Origin: DATGSL01 sp964645585
GTDB lineage: Bacteria > Verrucomicrobiota > Verrucomicrobiia > Opitutales > T3Sed10-336
Length of the DNA stretch: 52,578 nucleotides
Direction of reading: 5' to 3'
Assembly (NCBI GenBank): GCA_964645585.1
Contig: CAZYAN010000029.1
Location: 1 to 52,578 of the forward strand
The number at the start of each line of letters is the position of its first letter. The stretch's first letter is position 1. The notes under the pieces were generated by a model that searched no databases, had not been told where the DNA came from, and was given only the letters and a program-made list of their open reading frames with translations. This document shows, piece after piece, positions 23,572 through 32,516 of the stretch. The translations under genes and the position numbers were made by a program.

Positions 23572-25935
23572 ATGAAACGCGCGGCGGTCGTCTCTCTCCT
23601 GCTGCTTTCGCCCGCGGTTCTGCCGCATGCCGGCGCCCAGGAGCAGGATCAGGCGGAACCGCCCGCGACCGTGCCGGCGCCCGCGGTTCCGGATCAGCCG
23701 GAGGAGGACGAATCCCTTCTCGCTCCCGGACAGGAAGGAAGCGACATGGTCGATCGGATCGTCTTTCGCGATGAAACGACTGACCAGGTGCTCGCGCTGC
23801 TGGAGCGGTTGACCGGACGCTCGATCATTCGCCCGCAAGCCCTCCCGGCCGCGACGTTTACCTTCAACAGCCAAAAGCCGATGACGCGCGAAGAGGCGAT
23901 ACTCGCCCTCGAGAGCATGCTCAGCATCAACGGCATCGGCGTGACACCGCTCGGCGAACTCTTCCTGAAAGTCGTCCCGCTCGCGCGCCTGCGGTCGGAA
24001 GCGCCGGAGTTTCTGACGCAATCGACTCTGAATCTTCCGCCGAGCGGACGAGTGGTCAGCCGCATGCTGTATCTCGATTTTCTCAGTCTCGAAGAAATTC
24101 AGACGCAGCTGAATCTGATGATCACGTCGGGCAGCGGCTCGATCATTCCTTTTCCGAAGGCGAACGGTATGCTGATTACGGATACGGTTTCCAATCTGCA
24201 GGCGATCGAAGAGCTTTTGAAGGAAGTCGACCGTCCATTTGAACGGCAGACCGTGACGCGCTTTTTCGCGATCCAGCACGGCCGTGCCGAGGAGATCGTC
24301 GCCCAGCTGGAGACGCTGGCGGGCACCGCGGGAGTGCCGGAGCTCAGCAGCCGGACGATCCTCACGGCCGACGAACGGAGCAACCAGATTATCCTGGTCG
24401 CCGATGAGGGCCAGGTCGATATCTTCACGGATCTGATCGAGAAACTCGATGTGCCGGCGCTGCTGGTGACGAACAACGAGGTGATTTTTCTGAAACACGC
24501 GAACGCGGTTGAAGTCGCCTCCTTGCTGAGTCAGCTCGCGGGCGGACGATCCGGCGGGAGCAGCATCGGCGCCGGCGGGTCAGGCAGCGCGGGCGGAGGA
24601 AGCCGTCTCGGCGCCGGCCGCACGGGCGGCGGCCGGTCGGGCGGGATGAGCTCCGGGACGAATCGGCGCGGCGGTTCCAATAATACCCGCACGAATCGGG
24701 GCGGTGGCGGCGGCGGTCAGCGGACGCCCCAGGTTCCGCAGCTTCCGGGCGTGCGGGCCCAGCAAGTCGAAGCGCCCGCGCCTTCCGCGCCATCCCCGGC
24801 GGAAGCCGGCGGCGCGCTCGACGGCATTACCTCGTCGGTCGGCGAAAGCGACTTCAGTGAAAACCTGACGATCCTCGCGGACGAGCGGACGAATGCGATC
24901 ATTGTTTCCGGCACCCGTCAGGATATCACCCTGCTCACGGAGCTGATTGAGAAAATCGATATCATTCTCGCGCAGGTACGAATTGAGGTCTTCATTGCGG
25001 AAGTCAGTCTCAGCGGAAGTGATAACCGGGGCATCGACTTCTTCGAACTGGAGTACGCGGAAGCGAGCGGCGATCTTTCGTTCACTGGCAGTCTGGGCGA
25101 CGTGTATCGATTCAGCCGCACCGCGGACAGGGTCTGGGAGGCGGTCTTCAATATCGCGAGCCGCAGCTCCGATGTTGAGATCCTTTCGACGCCGACCTTG
25201 GTCACGACCCATAATAAAGAGGCGCGGTTTCTGGTCGGTGAATCGCGTCCGATTGTGACGGGAACCTTGACGAGCGGGATCCAGAACGACGCGATTCGCA
25301 CGCAGGTTCAGCAGCAGGATATTGCGATCGAGCTGACCGTGCTGCCGCTGATCGGCAACGACGGTACGATACAGCTGGAGATTCTGCAGACGGTGGATGA
25401 CGTCGGCGAAGAAGAGGTCCTGGTTGACGGCAACCCGCAGCCGGTGATCATTCGCCGCGAAGCTGAATCCTTTGTGAGCGTCGCGGACGGCGAAGTGATT
25501 GTCCTCGGCGGTCTACAGCGTTCCCGCAAGAGCAACTCGGAAGGGCGGATGGCGTTCTTTGGGTCCCTGCCATTGATCGGAGACCTGTTCACATCGCGGT
25601 CGAAGAGCAACGAGAGAACGGAACTCCTGCTGTTCATCCGGCCGACGATTCTCGCGACGACTCAGGAAGCGAACGCGGACGGACGCAAGATGATCAACCG
25701 GCAGACGCGCGAGGCGGATATTCGGCATGCATTGGACCCGGAGAATTACCCGGATCCGGATTCGCCTGGACTCTCTCCCGAAGCGCGTGAATTGCGCCGG
25801 CGGGGCGGCCAGCGCCGTATGGAGGAATTGCGGAAGCAGCGGGAAACGGAACCGTGGTTCGAGGGAACGGTCCCCGATGGTGCGGAAGAGGCCGCGCCGG
25901 AAGCCGATGGAGCTGGAACCGACCCTGAGGGATAA
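23572..25935 (+). CDS. gspD: Type II secretion outer-membrane secretin GspD
   Basis: About 787 aa from ATG 23572, the start that yields a normal signal peptide (MKRAAVVSLLLLSPAVLPHA). An upstream ATG at 23443 overlaps the gspM stop, but the 43 extra codons do not look coding. Secretin forms the multimeric outer-membrane channel. Seen: N-terminal N0/N1-type domains, an N-domain motif NEVIFLKHANAVEVASLL, a Gly/Ser/Arg-rich linker (about 375-440) typical of the N2-N3 loop, ILADERTNAIIVSGTRQDI, and the secretin core with VQQQDIAIELTVLPLIGN and VIVLGGLQRS. The tail of about 80 residues is charged and may bind a pilotin. Confidence 0.92.
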   Translation: MKRAAVVSLLLLSPAVLPHAGAQEQDQAEPPATVPAPAVPDQPEEDESLLAPGQEGSDMVDRIVFRDETTDQVLALLERLTGRSIIRPQALPAATFTFNSQKPMTREEAILALESMLSINGIGVTPLGELFLKVVPLARLRSEAPEFLTQSTLNLPPSGRVVSRMLYLDFLSLEEIQTQLNLMITSGSGSIIPFPKANGMLITDTVSNLQAIEELLKEVDRPFERQTVTRFFAIQHGRAEEIVAQLETLAGTAGVPELSSRTILTADERSNQIILVADEGQVDIFTDLIEKLDVPALLVTNNEVIFLKHANAVEVASLLSQLAGGRSGGSSIGAGGSGSAGGGSRLGAGRTGGGRSGGMSSGTNRRGGSNNTRTNRGGGGGGQRTPQVPQLPGVRAQQVEAPAPSAPSPAEAGGALDGITSSVGESDFSENLTILADERTNAIIVSGTRQDITLLTELIEKIDIILAQVRIEVFIAEVSLSGSDNRGIDFFELEYAEASGDLSFTGSLGDVYRFSRTADRVWEAVFNIASRSSDVEILSTPTLVTTHNKEARFLVGESRPIVTGTLTSGIQNDAIRTQVQQQDIAIELTVLPLIGNDGTIQLEILQTVDDVGEEEVLVDGNPQPVIIRREAESFVSVADGEVIVLGGLQRSRKSNSEGRMAFFGSLPLIGDLFTSRSKSNERTELLLFIRPTILATTQEANADGRKMINRQTREADIRHALDPENYPDPDSPGLSPEARELRRRGGQRRMEELRKQRETEPWFEGTVPDGAEEAAPEADGAGTDPEG

Positions 25936-25955
25936 CAACGAAACTTGTGGATCTG

Positions 25956-26576
25956 ATGAAATCCTTTGCGGAAAACCTGAGACACCGCCTGCCGCTTTTG
26001 GCGATTTTGGTTGCGCTGCCAGCCTGCGCCCCGTTCGGGGAGTTGGCGGCGCAGCCAAGCGGTGACGATCTCGTGCAAAACTCGCCCTTCCTGCCGGAAG
26101 GATATCGCCCGCCTGGCAGCGAACGGACACCGCCGGTCCGGGAACCGCCTCCCCAAGCGCCGCGAGGGCCGGAGCCGCTCGATCAGATCGAATTTCGCGG
26201 ATTGACGAGATTTGGCGGGACGACTCAGTTCAGTTTATTCGATCCGAATGAAAAGCGGAGTTATTGGATTGAGCTCAACGGGACCGAAGGAGGGTTCACA
26301 GTTGCCGAATACAAAGCCGGGGAAGAAGCGGTCGTGGTCCAGCACGAGGGAAAAACGCGAACGATTCCTCTCCATGAATCGAAGATCGCGCCGCTCGCTC
26401 CCGAGACGCCGCGACCGGAAGGGCGGAACCGCGACCGCCCGCGCGAGCAGGCGCAGCGCCCGGAGAATCCCGAGGAACGCATGCGCAACCTGGCGGAGGA
26501 AATCCAGCGCCGGCGCGAAGCTCGGCGCGCGCTGCTCGAACAAGCCCGCGACGAGCAGCAGCAGGGTAATAACTAA
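25956..26576 (+). CDS. Small exported, lipoprotein-like protein in the secretion operon
   Basis: About 206 aa (ATG 25956; a GTG at 25947 is also possible). An N-terminal signal (LPLLAILVALPAC) ends in a possible lipobox cysteine, though proline at -2 is unusual. A short beta-rich domain follows (IEFRGLTRFGGTTQFSLFDP to IPLHESKI) and then a charged helical tail. It sits between the secretin and the ATPase, where some clusters encode GspC or a pilotin. The small beta domain is reminiscent of the homology region of GspC/PilP-type proteins that contact the secretin, but no transmembrane GspC layout is seen. I do not recognise a named family. It ends with TAATG overlapping the next start. Confidence 0.6.
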   Translation: MKSFAENLRHRLPLLAILVALPACAPFGELAAQPSGDDLVQNSPFLPEGYRPPGSERTPPVREPPPQAPRGPEPLDQIEFRGLTRFGGTTQFSLFDPNEKRSYWIELNGTEGGFTVAEYKAGEEAVVVQHEGKTRTIPLHESKIAPLAPETPRPEGRNRDRPREQAQRPENPEERMRNLAEEIQRRREARRALLEQARDEQQQGNN

Positions 26577-28321
26577 TGGAACGGCCGCAACGCGGCGAGG
26601 CTCCAGTGATGAACGGCACGCTTACAGAAGATAAAGATATCGAAACCCTCTTGAACCGGCTGGACGAAACGCAGCGTGAGACGCTCTTTGCCGCGCCGCG
26701 CCAAGATCGCATCCGGATGCTGTCGCAGTTTCTCGTCCGGGCGGAGAGCGAGGTGCTCAAAGCGGTTTCGGAGAAGGCCGGGCTGCCATTGAGCAGTCAC
26801 GAGGATTTCGACGTCGCCAATCTCGGCGCCATCCCGGCGCGTCTGATGCACGAATACCAGTGCATTCCGATGGGGGAGAATGGAAACGGAGCGCTGCGGC
26901 TGACGACGGTCTGGCCGCCGGAGCCGGAGATGGACGAGTGGATTTACGCCGCTTGCGGGCGCGAGGTCGAATGGAGCCTCGCATCCCCGGAAAAAGTTTC
27001 CGGCTTCATCATTAAGCACCTCGGTGTCGGTTTCGACAGTCTCGAGGACAGCGACATCGATTTCGACGTCGAAGTCACTCCCGAGATGGAGGGGAAAGAG
27101 GACGAAAACGCCGCTTTGGTGCGCTTCGTTAACGAAGTGGTTTCGCAGGCGGTTCAGGATGGCGCGACCGACATCCATGTCGAACCTCAGGAGGAAGCAT
27201 TGCGAATTCGCTACCGGGTGGACGGGCTGCTGATCCCGGTTCCGGTTCCGGAGAATTTGCGGCAGTTCCAGGATGCGATCATCTCGCGCTTGAAGATCAT
27301 GGCGCGGCTGAATATTTCCGAACGCCGGCTGCCGCAGGATGGCCGCATCAACTTTAAGGTCGGCGACAACCTGCTCGATATTCGACTCTCGACGATTCCG
27401 ACCATGTACGGCGAGAGCGTCAGTTTGCGTCTTCTTAATAAAAAGGCGGAGGCGCTTACATTCGCGCAAATCGGGTTCACTCCAAACGACATTCAGCAGA
27501 TTGAGCGGGTGCTGAAACTTCCCCACGGGATCATTCTCGTCACCGGTCCGACCGGTTCCGGAAAATCGACGTCGCTGAATTCATTCCTGCGCCACATCAA
27601 TTCCCCGGAAAAGCGGATTATCACGATCGAGGATCCGATCGAATACGAAGTTCCAGGAGTCAACCAGATGCAGGTCCGTCCCGAGATCGGGCTTCGTTTC
27701 GCGGACGCTCTCCGGCACGTTCTTCGGCAGGATCCGGATATTATTATGATCGGGGAGATTCGTGACCGCGACACGGCCGACATCGCGATCCGCGCCTCCC
27801 TCACCGGTCACTTGGTCTTCAGCACACTTCACACGAACGACGCGCCGGGCGGATTGACGCGATTGATCGATATGGGGATCGAGCCGTTCCTCGTCGCGTC
27901 CGCTGTCGAGATGATTATCGCGCAGCGCCTGGTGCGACGGCTTTGTCCGGTCTGCCGGGTCAAAAAGCCGCTTTCGCCGGTCGAACTCGGATCCGTCCTG
28001 AAGCACTTGGATCTCGATCCGGAAGATGGCGAAGGCGCGACGCACATGTACACGGCGGGCGGCTGTGAGGAGTGCCGCGGCCTCGGTTATCGCGGCCGTC
28101 TCGGCATCTTTGAAATCTTGCCCGTGACCGAGCGGCTTCACGATCTGATCGTCGAGCGCGAGTCGACCCGCGCGATTCGCAAGCGGGCGATGGAAGGCGG
28201 CATGAAGAGCCTCCAGTATTCCGGCTGGCAAAAGATTCTCAGCGGGGCGACGACCTTGGAGGAAGTTCTCCGAGTCAGCGCATCGGAGCTGGGTGTTAAC
28301 GAAGAATCCGCCGGAGAATAA
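26576..28321 (+). CDS. gspE: Type II secretion ATPase GspE
   Basis: 581 aa. The cytoplasmic hexameric ATPase that powers pseudopilus assembly. Seen: N-terminal T2SSE_N-like domain, LVRFVNEVVSQAVQDGATDI with the following HVEP, Walker A GPTGSGKS at 324-331, Asp box ITIEDPIEYEV, Walker B DIIMIGEIRD, His box HLVFSTLHTND, and a zinc-binding tetracysteine site (C457, C460, C497, C500), which is a GspE/PilB hallmark. All nucleotide-binding motifs are intact. ATG 26576 is joined to the previous stop; a later ATG at 26609 is an alternative. GspF follows after two bases. Confidence 0.95.
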   Translation: MERPQRGEAPVMNGTLTEDKDIETLLNRLDETQRETLFAAPRQDRIRMLSQFLVRAESEVLKAVSEKAGLPLSSHEDFDVANLGAIPARLMHEYQCIPMGENGNGALRLTTVWPPEPEMDEWIYAACGREVEWSLASPEKVSGFIIKHLGVGFDSLEDSDIDFDVEVTPEMEGKEDENAALVRFVNEVVSQAVQDGATDIHVEPQEEALRIRYRVDGLLIPVPVPENLRQFQDAIISRLKIMARLNISERRLPQDGRINFKVGDNLLDIRLSTIPTMYGESVSLRLLNKKAEALTFAQIGFTPNDIQQIERVLKLPHGIILVTGPTGSGKSTSLNSFLRHINSPEKRIITIEDPIEYEVPGVNQMQVRPEIGLRFADALRHVLRQDPDIIMIGEIRDRDTADIAIRASLTGHLVFSTLHTNDAPGGLTRLIDMGIEPFLVASAVEMIIAQRLVRRLCPVCRVKKPLSPVELGSVLKHLDLDPEDGEGATHMYTAGGCEECRGLGYRGRLGIFEILPVTERLHDLIVERESTRAIRKRAMEGGMKSLQYSGWQKILSGATTLEEVLRVSASELGVNEESAGE

Positions 28322-28323
28322 GC

Positions 28324-29604
28324 ATGGCGACATTTACCTACAGCGCGCGCGATTCAGCCGGCGCTCTTGTGAAAGGGAAGATCGAGGCGCCAAACCGGAA
28401 GGAAGCGCTGCGGCAGATCGCGTTGAAACGGCTGCAGCCGGTTTCCGTGGGTGAATCGGCGACTGCGTCGGCCGCGAGCTCATCCGGTCAGCCTTCGGTT
28501 ATTGAACGATTGTTCCGGCGCAGTGAAACGGCAGCGGTTCCCGCGGACAAAATGACGGCCGCGACGGGATTGAACCGCAAGCTTCGTCTCCCGTTTCTCC
28601 GCTCGCTGTCGGAGCTGGTGGCCAGCGGGATGCCAGTCGGTGACGCGATCCGCCTGTTGAGCGTCCGCTTGAAGGATCCCCGGCTCAAACAGCTTTCGCA
28701 GGCGCTGTGGGACCGTATCAGCGGGGGAAAATCGGTTTCCGACGCGATGGCCGATATTCCCGCGGTTTTCGATCGATCGACGGTCTTTCTGGTCGAATCG
28801 GGAGAAGCGACCGGAAACCTGACTGAAATTTTGAACCGTCTGGTCACGCACTTTGAGGAGCAGAAGGAGCTGCAGTCCAAGATCGTGACGGCGATGGCTT
28901 ACCCGATCCTGATCCTCGTCGTCGCGGGGGGCGTTGTTCTGTTTTCGGTCTTTGTCTTGCTGCCGCGGCTCGAGACGATGCTCAAGTCGCTCGGCGGCGA
29001 TTTGCCCGCTTCCACACAGTTGCTGATCGGCACGTCGCAGGTGCTGATCCAGTATGGCCCGTATATGATCGTCGGCTTTGTGCTGCTCGCGCTCGCCTGG
29101 TGGCAATGGCGACGGACGCCGTCAGGCGGACTGCAATGGGACCGATTTATTTTGCGGCTGCCGGTGATCGGGAAGTTTTTGCAGACGGCGGATGTGCTCC
29201 AGATCAGTCAGACAATGGGCGTTTTGCTGGAAAACGGCGTGACCACCGTCGAAGCGCTGCGGATGACGCAGAACGTGATTCACAACCGGGCGATCCGGGA
29301 GGCATTCGGGGAAGCACGGCAAAAGGTGACCGAAGGGCGCAGCATTTCGCGCGCTCTGCAGGGGACGGGGCAATTGCCGGAGCTCGTGCTCGACATGCTG
29401 TCGGTCGGTGAGAACACCGGGAATATCGTGTACAGCTTGAAGCAAGTCGGGCGGCTGTATCAGAAAGAAATGTCCCGCCAGATTGAGGCGTTTATCGGTA
29501 TTCTTTCGATCGGCGTTCTGATGGGAGTTTTCTCTCTGGTCGGATTTATCGCCTTCGCGATCATCTCGGCGGTCTTCCAGATGAGCGCGAACTTCAGCAT
29601 GTGA
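28324..29604 (+). CDS. gspF: Type II secretion inner-membrane platform protein GspF
   Basis: 426 aa. N-terminal ATFTYSARDSAGALVKGKIE is the typical GspF/PilC start. Two GspF domains follow, each ending in membrane helices: FLRSLSELVASGMPVGDAIR with the first TM near 195-215, and LQISQTMGVLLENGVTTVEA with the last TM near 390-420. The protein forms the membrane hub that contacts GspE and the pseudopilin base. It is the last gene of the operon and is followed, after 39 bases, by the convergent ctaB. Confidence 0.95.
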   Translation: MATFTYSARDSAGALVKGKIEAPNRKEALRQIALKRLQPVSVGESATASAASSSGQPSVIERLFRRSETAAVPADKMTAATGLNRKLRLPFLRSLSELVASGMPVGDAIRLLSVRLKDPRLKQLSQALWDRISGGKSVSDAMADIPAVFDRSTVFLVESGEATGNLTEILNRLVTHFEEQKELQSKIVTAMAYPILILVVAGGVVLFSVFVLLPRLETMLKSLGGDLPASTQLLIGTSQVLIQYGPYMIVGFVLLALAWWQWRRTPSGGLQWDRFILRLPVIGKFLQTADVLQISQTMGVLLENGVTTVEALRMTQNVIHNRAIREAFGEARQKVTEGRSISRALQGTGQLPELVLDMLSVGENTGNIVYSLKQVGRLYQKEMSRQIEAFIGILSIGVLMGVFSLVGFIAFAIISAVFQMSANFSM

Positions 29605-29643
29605 GTTGCGGATCCCCGCGTTCTCATGGGCGCGGCTCCCGAA

Positions 29644-30573
29644 CTATCCGCGCAGATCGAGCACCAGCGAGATCAGGACAATCGGGAGGTAGATGAGCGA
29701 CAGGCGAAACAGCTGCCGGGCGGAACGGTCACGGTCGGGCGAAAAGCGGAATCGGATCGTTCCTCCGATGAAAACCGCCGCCATGGCCAGACAGACAATC
29801 TGGGAAGCGCCGCCGGTGTAGCCGCTGAAGAACGGCAGCGCGGTCGCAAGCGGAAGGAGCGCGGCGTACAAGATGCTGTGATTGGCAGCCTGGTTGCCTT
29901 GCGGGACGCCGTACAGGACGCGCATGCGCAGGCCTGCTTCCCGGTAATCGTGCCGGTAGCGCCAGGCGATCGGGTGGAAATGCGGCATTTGCCAGAGAAA
30001 CAGGATTCCGAAAAACATCCATCCGAGTTCTCCAAGACCGTTTCCCGCCGCCGACCAGCCAATCATCGGCGGCAGAGCGCCTGAAATCGCGCCGACTTCG
30101 GTACACCATGGTGTCACGCGCTTGAGCGGGGTGTAGATCAGCCAATAGACCGCCGCCGCGGCGGCGGCGAGTAAGGCAGCAAGCGCGTTGAAGACGAATC
30201 CAAGGATCGCGATTCCCGCAAACAGCAGGAGAAAACCGGTCAGCAGCGCGGCGGACGGGGAAATCGTTCCGGCTGGCAGCGGACGGCCGCGCGTGCGGCG
30301 CATTTTGCCGTCGATCCGGCGCTCTGACCACTCGTTCAGTGCCGCGGCACCGCTTGCCGAGGCGAGTGTTCCAAAGAGGAGAGCGGGCAGGGAAGCGGCC
30401 GAGACGGGTTCGTCGAGCGCCGCAAGATAGGCAAGAGCGCCCGGCAAGCTGGCCATCGATGTCAATTTGAGCTTGGTCAGCTCCGCCCAGGCCGACCACG
30501 ATCGCGACGTCGGGCCGGCGGCTGCCGTGTCGGCGTCGACCGTCCCGGCGCTATCATGGGGAACGGTCGTCAT
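29644..30573 (-). CDS. ctaB: Protoheme IX farnesyltransferase (heme O synthase)
   Basis: 309 aa, UbiA family, about nine membrane helices. It transfers a farnesyl group to heme B to make heme O for heme-copper oxidases. Seen: NEWSERRIDGKMRRTRGRPL, the first prenyl-diphosphate binding region; YTPLKRVTPWCTEVGAISGA with PPMIGW, the second; and FLWQMPHFHPIAWRYRHDY. A 40-residue soluble N-terminus precedes the first helix. The gene follows hemN in the same direction after about 260 bases, so two heme-pathway genes are adjacent. No oxidase subunit gene lies in the window. Confidence 0.92.
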   Translation of the reverse strand: MTTVPHDSAGTVDADTAAAGPTSRSWSAWAELTKLKLTSMASLPGALAYLAALDEPVSAASLPALLFGTLASASGAAALNEWSERRIDGKMRRTRGRPLPAGTISPSAALLTGFLLLFAGIAILGFVFNALAALLAAAAAAVYWLIYTPLKRVTPWCTEVGAISGALPPMIGWSAAGNGLGELGWMFFGILFLWQMPHFHPIAWRYRHDYREAGLRMRVLYGVPQGNQAANHSILYAALLPLATALPFFSGYTGGASQIVCLAMAAVFIGGTIRFRFSPDRDRSARQLFRLSLIYLPIVLISLVLDLRG

Positions 30574-30686
30574 GACCGGCGCCCGGCCCCCATCGCCGGA
30601 TCGTCCGGCCGGCCCGAAACAATCGCGCGCAAACGCGGCTGGACCAGGTGCGTCTTGATTTTGCTTCTTCTCCTGTGACTCGACAT

Positions 30687-30698
30687 CGAACTGGTTCG
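30687..30698. promoter_or_regulatory. Short dyad in the hemN-ctaB gap
   Basis: CGAAC-TG-GTTCG is a perfect 12-bp palindrome about 115 bases upstream of ctaB. It could be an operator, but so short a dyad also arises by chance. The rest of the 263-bp gap shows no gene and no clear terminator. Confidence 0.25.
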
Positions 30699-30836
30699 GT
30701 TAGTGACCTGAACTGACCCCGCGTTCTTGCCCGCGGAAGTGTAACCTCTGCCACAGGCGACGGATTCAATCAAGCATCGGATAAGGAATGCTACCTACTT
30801 GGCTGGATGCCTTACGGCGTGCTGTCAGCTGTTGCA

Positions 30837-32255
30837 TCAAACGGTCCGGGAAAAGCGTCTGGTGCCGCCTTCCTGAATAAACGCGTCGAAGATCATGGCG
30901 ATGTTTCGCAGCAGGAAACGTCCGGCGGGTGTGACGGTGACCGCGCCGGCCGCGAGATCGACAAGTCCGTCCTCTTTCAGCGGCTCCAAACGTTCGATTT
31001 CCTTGGCAAAATACTCGGGAAACAAGATCCCGAGTTCTCGGGAAAGCGGCTCAAACAGGAGTCGCCCGTCGCACATCAGCCGCATGATCGTCGAGCGGCG
31101 AATTTTGTCGTCTTCGGTGAGGCGGTACCCTTTGGCTGCCGGAATCCGTCCGTCGTCGAGAGCCGCGTAGTACGCCGGGAGTTCCTTGGCGTTCTGCCGG
31201 TAGCTGTCGGGTGTTTGGGAGATGGATGACATGCCGAGGGCGCAGATGTCGGCACCGCTTTTCGTGCTGTAGCCCTGAAAATTGCGCTGCAAGGTTCCCG
31301 TCCGCTGTGCACGGGCAAGTTCGTCGGTCTCCAAGGCAAAATGATCCATGCCGATGTAGGTGTAACCGCGTCCGGTGAGGCGTTCGACGGTCAGCTCGAG
31401 GATCGAAAGCTTCGTTTCGTCGTCCGGCAGGACGCGCTTCGTGTCGAAGATTCGCTGGGCCGGTTTGATCCATGGAACGTGCGCGTAACTGAAAATCGCA
31501 AAACGCTCCGGCCTGAGTTGAACGACCTCGTCGATTGTTTTGGCGAACGAGTCGACCGTCTGGAGTGGCAGACCGTAGATTAAATCGATGTTTATGGACT
31601 GAAACCGCTCTCCGCGCAGCCATTCGATCGCCTGTGCAGTGAGTTCGAACGGCTGGATCCGGTTGATCGCTTCCTGGACCTTCGCATTGTTGTCCTGAAC
31701 GCCGAGGGAGGCGCGGTTGCATCCGATCGCGCGAAGGGCCTGGATGTGCTCCAAGGAGAGCCGGCGCGGGTCGATCTCGACGCCGAACTCACAGTTCGGG
31801 TGAAAGCGGAAGGCTTCGTAGAGCATCGAACCGAGACGCCCGAGCTGCTCAGGGGTCAGGAACGTCGGCGTGCCGCCCCCGAAATGGACCTGCACAACCT
31901 CGCGCCCCGGATGAATGAGCGGGGCGGTGAGACGAATTTCCCGCTCCAGGTAATCGAGGTATCGGTCGGCCGAGGAACGGTCGCGAGTGATGACCTTCGT
32001 GCAACCGCAAAACCAGCAAAGCGTTTCGCAAAACGGCAAGTGAATATAGAGCGACAAGTCGCGCCCTGGAGGGCCGTCATGCAGGTCTTTCAGAAGGATT
32101 GCCGGATCGATCGCCTCCGTGAAATGCGGCGCCGTCGGATAGGAAGTATAACGAGGACCCGGAACGTTGTACTTGCGGATCAGGTGCCGGTCGAACACGG
32201 CTCTCTGACCGGATCGCGGGTTAACAAGTCTTTGGCTTTGGTTCTTCTCGTTCAT
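30837..32255 (-). CDS. hemN: Oxygen-independent coproporphyrinogen III oxidase
   Basis: 472 aa radical SAM enzyme that decarboxylates coproporphyrinogen III to protoporphyrinogen IX without oxygen. The [4Fe-4S] motif is C76-x3-C80-x2-C83-x-C85 in HLPFCETLCWFCGC. Other HemN signatures are RYTSYPTAPHF at the N-terminus, VHFGGGTPTFL, the SAM-binding segment NRASLGVQD, and GMDHFALETDELA. The tail LCDGRL-like segment (IMRLMCDGRLLFEPLS) is a HemN hallmark that distinguishes it from HemW. ATG 32255 lacks a clear ribosome-binding site. A Crp/Fnr-type box lies about 90 bases upstream, consistent with induction at low oxygen. Confidence 0.94.
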   Translation of the reverse strand: MNEKNQSQRLVNPRSGQRAVFDRHLIRKYNVPGPRYTSYPTAPHFTEAIDPAILLKDLHDGPPGRDLSLYIHLPFCETLCWFCGCTKVITRDRSSADRYLDYLEREIRLTAPLIHPGREVVQVHFGGGTPTFLTPEQLGRLGSMLYEAFRFHPNCEFGVEIDPRRLSLEHIQALRAIGCNRASLGVQDNNAKVQEAINRIQPFELTAQAIEWLRGERFQSINIDLIYGLPLQTVDSFAKTIDEVVQLRPERFAIFSYAHVPWIKPAQRIFDTKRVLPDDETKLSILELTVERLTGRGYTYIGMDHFALETDELARAQRTGTLQRNFQGYSTKSGADICALGMSSISQTPDSYRQNAKELPAYYAALDDGRIPAAKGYRLTEDDKIRRSTIMRLMCDGRLLFEPLSRELGILFPEYFAKEIERLEPLKEDGLVDLAAGAVTVTPAGRFLLRNIAMIFDAFIQEGGTRRFSRTV

Positions 32256-32338
32256 TGTGAAGCGGGGGCTTCTCGGTATCGCTGGCGGGGCTGTTTCCGC
32301 GACCGCGAGAGACTTTACCGCAAGATGCCGCCCTCGCC

Positions 32339-32352
32339 TTGATTCAGGTCAA
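32339..32352. promoter_or_regulatory. FNR-like box, hemN-proximal
   Basis: TTGATTCAGGTCAA matches the FNR consensus TTGAT-N4-ATCAA at nine of ten defined bases. Its centre is about 90 bases upstream of hemN. On the minus strand TAAAGT (32312-32317) stands where a -10 hexamer would be if the box is centred near -41.5, the class II activator position. Confidence 0.7.
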
Positions 32353-32406
32353 ATTGACCGGCGGTTGGCAGCGGTCCGGCGAAAGCGAAAACCGAGGCGG
32401 CCGAAC

Positions 32407-32420
32407 TTGATCCAGGTCAA
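32407..32420. promoter_or_regulatory. FNR-like box, nrdJ-proximal
   Basis: TTGATCCAGGTCAA has the same nine-of-ten match as the first box and lies 68 bases from it, centre to centre, about 103 bases upstream of the reductase start. A -10 element at the matching distance is weak. The two nearly identical boxes flank the middle of the divergent promoter region. Confidence 0.7.
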
Positions 32421-32516
32421 GGATAGAACAGGTGCAATTTGCGACCATCGCCGCCGGCGCGGCGGCACCGTTCAGCCACGAACTTTTTCAACCCTTGGGC
32501 AGCGAAATTTTCAGCG

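Noticed and set aside
30574..30836. Small gene between hemN and ctaB
   Set aside because: Short open frames here overlap the ctaB start in antisense or lack any coding character; only a short dyad remains.
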